Positions 15,690 through 20,342 of a DNA stretch of 20,342 bases are shown here, piece by piece; position 1 is the stretch's first letter; each line of letters begins with the position of its first letter. The stretch comes from a virus. The stretch spans positions 1-20,342 of IMG/VR virus record IMGVR_UViG_3300025071_000076; one strand, written 5' to 3'. The notes beneath the pieces are model-generated. The model had not been told where the DNA came from, made no database searches, and was given only the letters and a program-made list of their open reading frames with translations. A program made the position numbers and the translations under genes.

Positions 15690-16901
15690 TTAGTTAAATT
15701 TTCTTGTTTTTATTTTAAGTTTTGTAGAATCCGCGCCGCTAATTGCTTTTACTTTCATACCGTTAATAAATACTTCGCCTTGAGATTTTCTAGCTTGAGA
15801 ATCTACAGGGTTTTTAGATTTAGTAACAACATCTTTAATAGCATCGGCTTTGCCCTGCTCATAGAAATGAGCTGCAATTTTATCTACATTTTCAGCAGCA
15901 TACATAGCTTTGTGATAACCGCTCGTATCTTTAACGTTACCATCTGAGTCTAGAAACTTTCCGACTAGATTAGTTATGTTTGATTGGTTTTCTGCAACTT
16001 TATCACGATTCTGTATATTATACTTGTAATTTTTATCTCCTACTTTAAAATCAAAACCTTTGAAATTTTCGTCAAATAAATCTTTAGTATTCTTTTTAAA
16101 TAAATTGTGTTTTTGTTCAGCTTCTTGTTGCTCTTGATTGTAGCGATTGAAAAAATCAGTAGCTTTTTGTTGATCTTGAGTTACGCCCGGTCTTAACTTA
16201 ATCTCGTCGTAATATTTAACTTTCAGATCTTCTAAAAAGTTTTTGGCTTTTGCAATCTCTTCTTTTTTAGCGAGTTTTTTCTTACGGACAGCACGCTCTT
16301 CGTCCATATCTTCATCATATTGGAAACTATCTTCCATGATAAAACTTATTTCTTCATCATTAAGATGAGGTTTAGATTTTTTATAAAATTCTTTTAACAA
16401 AGACTCATCATCTACGGATGAATAATCAGCATTGAGCCTTGTGTAATCTTCTATAGTACCACCAGTTTGATCCATAAAATCGACTAGTTTTTCTATATTT
16501 TCTGGTAATTTTTTACCTAATATTTTTTTATCTACTAAAGCTTTTTCAACATCTAAAGCAATTTCTTTTACTTCTTCTTCTTTAACTTCGGTGATTGTAG
16601 AAAACCCTTCAGTAACCTCGTCGGGCTCTTGTATAGGTTCTCCCACCTCTGCGCTATCTCCGGATGGTTCTTGTGTAGATACTTTCTCTGTTTCTCCGAT
16701 TTGAATGGCATTATCTTCTTTTTTTTCTTCGCTTGGTATTACCACTTTTGTTACTTCTGGTGGTAAATCAACTAAAGGTTCTTTAATATTCACCTTCACT
16801 ATTTCATCTGTATTGACTAGTTTTTTAGGTGTTTTCTTTTTAGACTTTATTTTAAAGTCACCCTCCTGTTTAACAGGTTCATTTGTTTTTGTTTCTGACA
16901 T
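15690..16901 (-). CDS. Scaffold-like capsid assembly protein, 403 residues
   Basis: The N-terminus is basic (residues 10-30), and about 40-120 are very acidic and Pro/Glu/Thr-rich, probably disordered. Residues about 120-270 are charged and helical with coiled-coil character, including EERAVRKKKLAKKEEIAKAK (201-220), and a Gln/Glu-rich stretch follows. The C-terminus is basic (KLKIKTRKFN). Highly charged helical proteins with a basic tail, encoded between portal and major capsid protein, usually are scaffolding proteins that guide shell assembly through the C-terminal basic part and then leave or are degraded. No serine-protease motif is visible, so a fused prohead protease is unlikely. The leader shares 22 identical bases (start codon included) with the 272-residue gene. 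The role rests on order and composition. Confidence 0.8.
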   Translation of the reverse strand: MSETKTNEPVKQEGDFKIKSKKKTPKKLVNTDEIVKVNIKEPLVDLPPEVTKVVIPSEEKKEDNAIQIGETEKVSTQEPSGDSAEVGEPIQEPDEVTEGFSTITEVKEEEVKEIALDVEKALVDKKILGKKLPENIEKLVDFMDQTGGTIEDYTRLNADYSSVDDESLLKEFYKKSKPHLNDEEISFIMEDSFQYDEDMDEERAVRKKKLAKKEEIAKAKNFLEDLKVKYYDEIKLRPGVTQDQQKATDFFNRYNQEQQEAEQKHNLFKKNTKDLFDENFKGFDFKVGDKNYKYNIQNRDKVAENQSNITNLVGKFLDSDGNVKDTSGYHKAMYAAENVDKIAAHFYEQGKADAIKDVVTKSKNPVDSQARKSQGEVFINGMKVKAISGADSTKLKIKTRKFN

Positions 16902-16920
16902 AATATAATATAATTAAATA
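16899..16920 (-). repeat. Duplicated 22-base leader, copy before the scaffold-like gene
   Basis: Identical to 14127-14148 including the ATG, then diverging upstream. It fills more than half of the 34-base gap between the portal stop and the scaffold-like start. Both copies sit in front of genes whose products probably work in head assembly. Confidence 0.75.
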
Positions 16921-16935
16921 ATTGTTAATATATAG

Positions 16936-19326
16936 TTAAAGTACTTGAGGAAGACTTTGTTCAAAATTTTGATTTTCAAAGTCTACTGGTGAGCCATCAT
17001 TTTTTCTTTGACTTATCATTTCACTTTGTTGTGTTGCTTGAATTTTTGTTCTTTGATCCTTTCTGTCTTCTATTCTATTTTCTTTTTGTTTCATATTTTC
17101 AACATCCATTTGTTTTAATTGCATGTTGTATTGATGCTGAATCTGCATTTCTTCTTTTTTAATTTGAGCAGCAGCTTGCATTCTTTGTATTTCCATTTGA
17201 GATTTAGCTTGCTCGTACTGAACGTTTGCACCAGATATAGCTTCTTGTTTTTGAACTTCAGCCATAGCTGTTTTTTCAGCAGTATCAGCTTGCGCATCAG
17301 CTTGTGCTTTAATATTAGCTTGTTGACTAAGTTGATCTTGCTTCATCTTAGCTTTTCTCTTAATTTTTAGCATTTGATTAGCTAATTTAAGATTTTTAAT
17401 TTGTCTTAAGTCAATAGCATCTTCTAAATCAATACCGCCTTTTTGTATGGCTACTTGTATATTCTCTTCTAACTTAGCAACTTCTTCATCATCTGGTTCT
17501 AGTTCTAAAAATATACCAAAGTCATGTAAGTTTAATGAAGCAACCTCTTGTAAAGTTTGTATATTATAAGTTGATATAGAGTTTTTTAATGAGTTAGCTG
17601 TTAAAGGAAATTGTAATGCATCAGCTAATTTTAACGCTATGTTTTCAGCTATTCTTAAAGTTATGTATAAACTTGATTGCTTAATATGTCTTGTTGCAAC
17701 GTTTGAAGCATTAGCTGCTATTTTTTGTAATCCTACTAAAGTACTTTTATCTGGTGTGCTACCGTCACGAGCTTCATTAAGCCCGGTTACATCACGTATC
17801 ATTTGTAAATAATATTGATATGTCTGTATAAGAGCTCCTATTTTTGCTTGGCCACTAGAACTATTAAGTTCTTGTATTGGAACTTTACCTTGATTTATAT
17901 CACCGTCTTGTGTTAATGATCTACCAACAATACTACCTGTCTGAAAATACATGTTTAATGCTTCTGCTGGATTGTAATTAGTGCCGTTACCTAAATCAAC
18001 TTCTGCTAAACCGTCCATATCTAAATATACACCATCTGGCACCATACGAGATAAAACTTGTTGTAATTTTAAATGAGTCAATTGAATCATGTCAGCGAAA
18101 CCAATACATTTACTTACAAGTGATTCAATACGACCTTTATACATTCTTGGTGCACATATAGAATAATTCATTTCTACTTTTGTAGTATCAGCATAAGGTC
18201 TTGTCATGTTTTCAGCTAACTCCCACTTTAACATTGTGTCAGTGCCTAAAACTTTAGCGCCACTATATAAAACTTCTATAGATCTTGATACTCTTTCAAA
18301 ATTATCATTTTCTGGTGGATTAAATGTGTCTGGCTTTTCTAAAGCTTTCATTAATCCTTGTTCTGTTTGTTTTATTTTAAACACTTGATTATGGTATGTT
18401 TTATAATCAAAATATAAAACTTGAACAGTGTTGTTATCATAATCTCCCCAACCAGTAACGTAAGATCTATTACCAGGCATTGATTGTATTCTTTTTAATT
18501 CTTCTTCACTAATATCTGGAAACTCTTTTTTAAGTTCAGGTATTGTTATAGCTTTTAGTTCACCAACATAATATACGTTTTCAAAATTAGGATCTTCTGT
18601 ATAAGAATAAACCATATAAGCAGGGTCAACGTAATCTACTGTTACACCATTAGATGTATTAAAGTTTGTTTTACTAGCTGCAATACCACAAACTGTTAAG
18701 TCCATGTTTATTCTACGTCTAATTAAATCATATTTATTTTGAGCTAAAACAGTTGATATAGCTTCTTCTTCTGCTATTTCAAGTGACTGCTTGTAGCTAA
18801 GTTGCATGTGAAGTTGTAATTCTTCTTTATTTTCTGGAACAACACTAGGATCAGGGCTTTGGTACAAGTCAATACCTAATGTGTTTTTTAAACTGTCTAA
18901 ATATTCTTTAGCAACCATATCTTCTTGTAACCTAGAAGCGTATTCAGTTCTTTTCTTAACAGAGGCTGGGTCTTGAGCATAAGCTTTTATATCATAGCTT
19001 TTTTGAGATATACCATTAACAACTATATCTACAAACTTAGAAAGTATAGGCACAGGTTGCCAGTCTAAATTAAGATAAGACAAATCACCATTTATAGATA
19101 ACTCATCTTTATATTTTTGTATGCTTTGCTCTCCACGAGCATATAATCTTAATTGATGAAATTGATTCCAATTAGTTAAATATCTATTGCCAGTTGTTCT
19201 TCCTTGACTAAACCATTCATATTCAATAGCCATAGCTACTTGACTTCCATATTCTAAACTTGCTTTTTCTGCATCACTCACTACTTGACTAGGGAAAGCG
19301 CTATTGGTATTAGTATATATATTCAT
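16936..19326 (-). CDS. Portal protein, 796 residues, with long Gln-rich coiled-coil tail
   Basis: The portal is the dodecameric ring at one capsid vertex through which the terminase pumps DNA. Support comes from order (directly after terminase), size and sequence. The N-terminal region has LDWQPVPILSKFVDIVVNGI near residue 90-110. A central block includes IQLTHLKLQQVLSRMVPDGV. The helix-rich part includes YQYYLQMIRDVTGLNEARDG followed by STLVGLQKIAANASNVATRH, typical of portals in this kind of phage. Residues about 661-770 are an Ala/Gln/Lys/Glu/Met-rich coiled coil, longer than the short barrel helices of many portals, and the last 25 residues are polar and disordered-looking. The ATG directly abuts the terminase stop (TAA then ATG, no bases between), which suggests translational coupling. 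No Shine-Dalgarno is present. Confidence 0.9.
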   Translation of the reverse strand: MNIYTNTNSAFPSQVVSDAEKASLEYGSQVAMAIEYEWFSQGRTTGNRYLTNWNQFHQLRLYARGEQSIQKYKDELSINGDLSYLNLDWQPVPILSKFVDIVVNGISQKSYDIKAYAQDPASVKKRTEYASRLQEDMVAKEYLDSLKNTLGIDLYQSPDPSVVPENKEELQLHMQLSYKQSLEIAEEEAISTVLAQNKYDLIRRRINMDLTVCGIAASKTNFNTSNGVTVDYVDPAYMVYSYTEDPNFENVYYVGELKAITIPELKKEFPDISEEELKRIQSMPGNRSYVTGWGDYDNNTVQVLYFDYKTYHNQVFKIKQTEQGLMKALEKPDTFNPPENDNFERVSRSIEVLYSGAKVLGTDTMLKWELAENMTRPYADTTKVEMNYSICAPRMYKGRIESLVSKCIGFADMIQLTHLKLQQVLSRMVPDGVYLDMDGLAEVDLGNGTNYNPAEALNMYFQTGSIVGRSLTQDGDINQGKVPIQELNSSSGQAKIGALIQTYQYYLQMIRDVTGLNEARDGSTPDKSTLVGLQKIAANASNVATRHIKQSSLYITLRIAENIALKLADALQFPLTANSLKNSISTYNIQTLQEVASLNLHDFGIFLELEPDDEEVAKLEENIQVAIQKGGIDLEDAIDLRQIKNLKLANQMLKIKRKAKMKQDQLSQQANIKAQADAQADTAEKTAMAEVQKQEAISGANVQYEQAKSQMEIQRMQAAAQIKKEEMQIQHQYNMQLKQMDVENMKQKENRIEDRKDQRTKIQATQQSEMISQRKNDGSPVDFENQNFEQSLPQVL

Positions 19327-20342
19327 TTAACTTATTATTTTTGATGTAGTTCCTTTGTTGTCGTATTTTTTAATACCTAAATCAACAGGTTTTAATTCTA
19401 TTTTATTAACTGGTGAGTATCTATGTTTATTACAAGCCATTAAAGCTAAACCTGAGCTAATAGAAGCATCGTGAGAAGTTCTATTATTTATATTAAATTG
19501 TGCCCAATCTTCTAATGTTCTTTGAAAATAAACATCGCCGTAACCAGTTTCTTTTAAACCAACAAATGTTTCTATGTATGTTTCTATAGCAGAAGCATGC
19601 GCTTGTTTAATATCTTCACTTGAATTAGGTATACCACCTATTTCTCTTTCTGTTACTGACAATTTATTTCTTTTTTTATCTGGCCTGTTCATTGCAAAAC
19701 CTCTATAGCCTCTACGTTTAAAATAGTAAAGTAATCTAGGTTTATTATTTTCTGCTAATATTGGCATACCATAAAATACACAAGCCATTAGTACGTCTTC
19801 AAAGAATATTTCTGCTGTTTGTGGTCTAGCTATATATTCTAAGAAAAAATGATTTGGTGGCACTTCTTCCATGCTAAACTTAGTTAAACCATGCAAAGAT
19901 CCATTAGAACCTTTACCATCAACAGTTCCTGATATATCATATGGATCACATCCAAAAGCACCACAATGTTCGTTACCTGGATAATTAACTCCATTTTTTA
20001 TATATCTTTTGTTTTGTAATTGATTAGGTGGAACCCAAGTAATTAAAAATCTACCATTTTTATTTGGCATAAATATAACTCTAGTATCTTGATGCCCATT
20101 TTCCCATTGAAAGCTTCCTTTTGTTACTCTTAATCCGTTTTTAGTATCTTCGTTGAAATCTATTTGTTGATAGATTTTAGTTAGATTAAATAAAGATTGT
20201 TTTGATTCATCTCTAAAAGCATGTTTAGTAGTACGTGGGAATTGTCTGTAAAATTCATTTAATCCATCTTGATCTTCTTTTAGACCTTCTACTTCGTTGT
20301 TCCAATATTCAATAACCCCAATTTTGATTGGCGTTCCATCAG
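19327..20342 (-). CDS. terL: Terminase large subunit, C-terminal nuclease part (5' end outside window)
   Basis: The frame is open from the window edge to the TAA at 19327, giving 337 visible residues; an ATG at 20070 is internal. The first visible part contains EFYRQFPRTTKHAFRDES, the linker region after the ATPase domain. The RNase H-like nuclease that cuts the concatemer follows. Three acidic residues are placed as in terminase nucleases: Asp in GCDPYD (19945-19947), Glu in PILAENNK (19750-19752) and Asp in SHDASISSGLALMA (19468-19470). The ATPase Walker motifs must lie upstream of the window. Together with a small subunit, which is not seen here, it packages DNA into the prohead through the portal encoded next. 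The C-terminal tail is Lys-rich, a part that often contacts the portal. Confidence 0.85.
   Translation of the reverse strand, partial: DGTPIKIGVIEYWNNEVEGLKEDQDGLNEFYRQFPRTTKHAFRDESKQSLFNLTKIYQQIDFNEDTKNGLRVTKGSFQWENGHQDTRVIFMPNKNGRFLITWVPPNQLQNKRYIKNGVNYPGNEHCGAFGCDPYDISGTVDGKGSNGSLHGLTKFSMEEVPPNHFFLEYIARPQTAEIFFEDVLMACVFYGMPILAENNKPRLLYYFKRRGYRGFAMNRPDKKRNKLSVTEREIGGIPNSSEDIKQAHASAIETYIETFVGLKETGYGDVYFQRTLEDWAQFNINNRTSHDASISSGLALMACNKHRYSPVNKIELKPVDLGIKKYDNKGTTSKIIS

Noticed and set aside
17115-17370. Open frames on both strands within the portal tail (60 and 83 codons)
   Set aside because: Both are alternative-frame readings of the Gln/Lys/Glu-rich portal coiled coil; their Lys/Leu or Phe/Leu/Ser composition is a by-product.
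19327-20070. Terminase read as a 247-residue protein starting at the ATG at 20070
   Set aside because: The frame stays open upstream to the window edge, and the extra 90 residues (for example EFYRQFPRTTKHAF) fit the terminase linker. The ATG is internal.
13311-20342. Assignment of the phage to the crAss-like order
   Set aside because: Gene order and sizes are partly similar, but I cannot verify capsid or portal homology from sequence alone, and other podovirus-like marine phages of Bacteroidota fit equally well.
1-20342. tRNA genes, CRISPR arrays, insertion sequences, integration sites
   Set aside because: I scanned the few short gaps on both strands and saw no cloverleaf, spaced repeats, inverted terminal repeats or transposase or integrase frames.

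Overview
The window is a contiguous piece of a tailed double-stranded DNA phage genome, or a prophage or metagenome contig of one. It carries the packaging and virion-structure module. All eleven genes lie on the minus strand, so gene order runs from the high to the low coordinate, and coding is very tight with no gene-free stretch over 90 bases. The DNA is strongly AT-rich. Almost all genes end in TAA, and none of the ten visible starts has a Shine-Dalgarno sequence; the leaders are A/T-rich instead. Together these suggest a phage of a Bacteroidota (Flavobacteria-like) host, possibly marine. The host is an inference. The short-tailed (podovirus-like) reading rests on gene order and on the absence of any tape-measure, sheath or tail-tube gene here.

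Layout in transcription order: (1) 20342-19327, C-terminal part of the terminase large subunit with its nuclease acidic residues; the start is outside the window. (2) 19326-16936, portal with a long Gln-rich coiled-coil tail. (3) 16901-15690, acidic/lysine-rich scaffold-like protein. (4) 15674-14214, major capsid protein. (5) 14129-13311, a 272-residue probable virion protein of unknown role, bracketed by two hairpin terminators and preceded by a possible sigma70-type promoter. (6) 13249-11027, two neck/adaptor-like proteins. (7) 11020-5354, a 1378-residue propeller-like tail (nozzle/stabilisation) protein and a 495-residue tail protein. (8) 5335-1, a small, a medium and a giant protein (213, 366 and at least 1192 residues) that resemble the order of ejection proteins in podoviruses.

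The genes form one assembly line: terminase and portal package DNA into a shell built by scaffold and capsid protein, the neck proteins close the head, the tail proteins form the exit channel, and the last three are probably packaged inside the head and delivered with the DNA. The terminators after the capsid gene and after the 272-residue gene should lower transcription of the neck and tail genes relative to the head genes.

The most notable points are a HEALGH zinc-peptidase-like motif near residue 1052 of the giant final protein, a beta-rich module shared at DNA level between a neck gene and the large tail gene, a 22-base leader duplicated exactly in front of two genes, and the terminator/promoter overlap between the capsid gene and the next gene.
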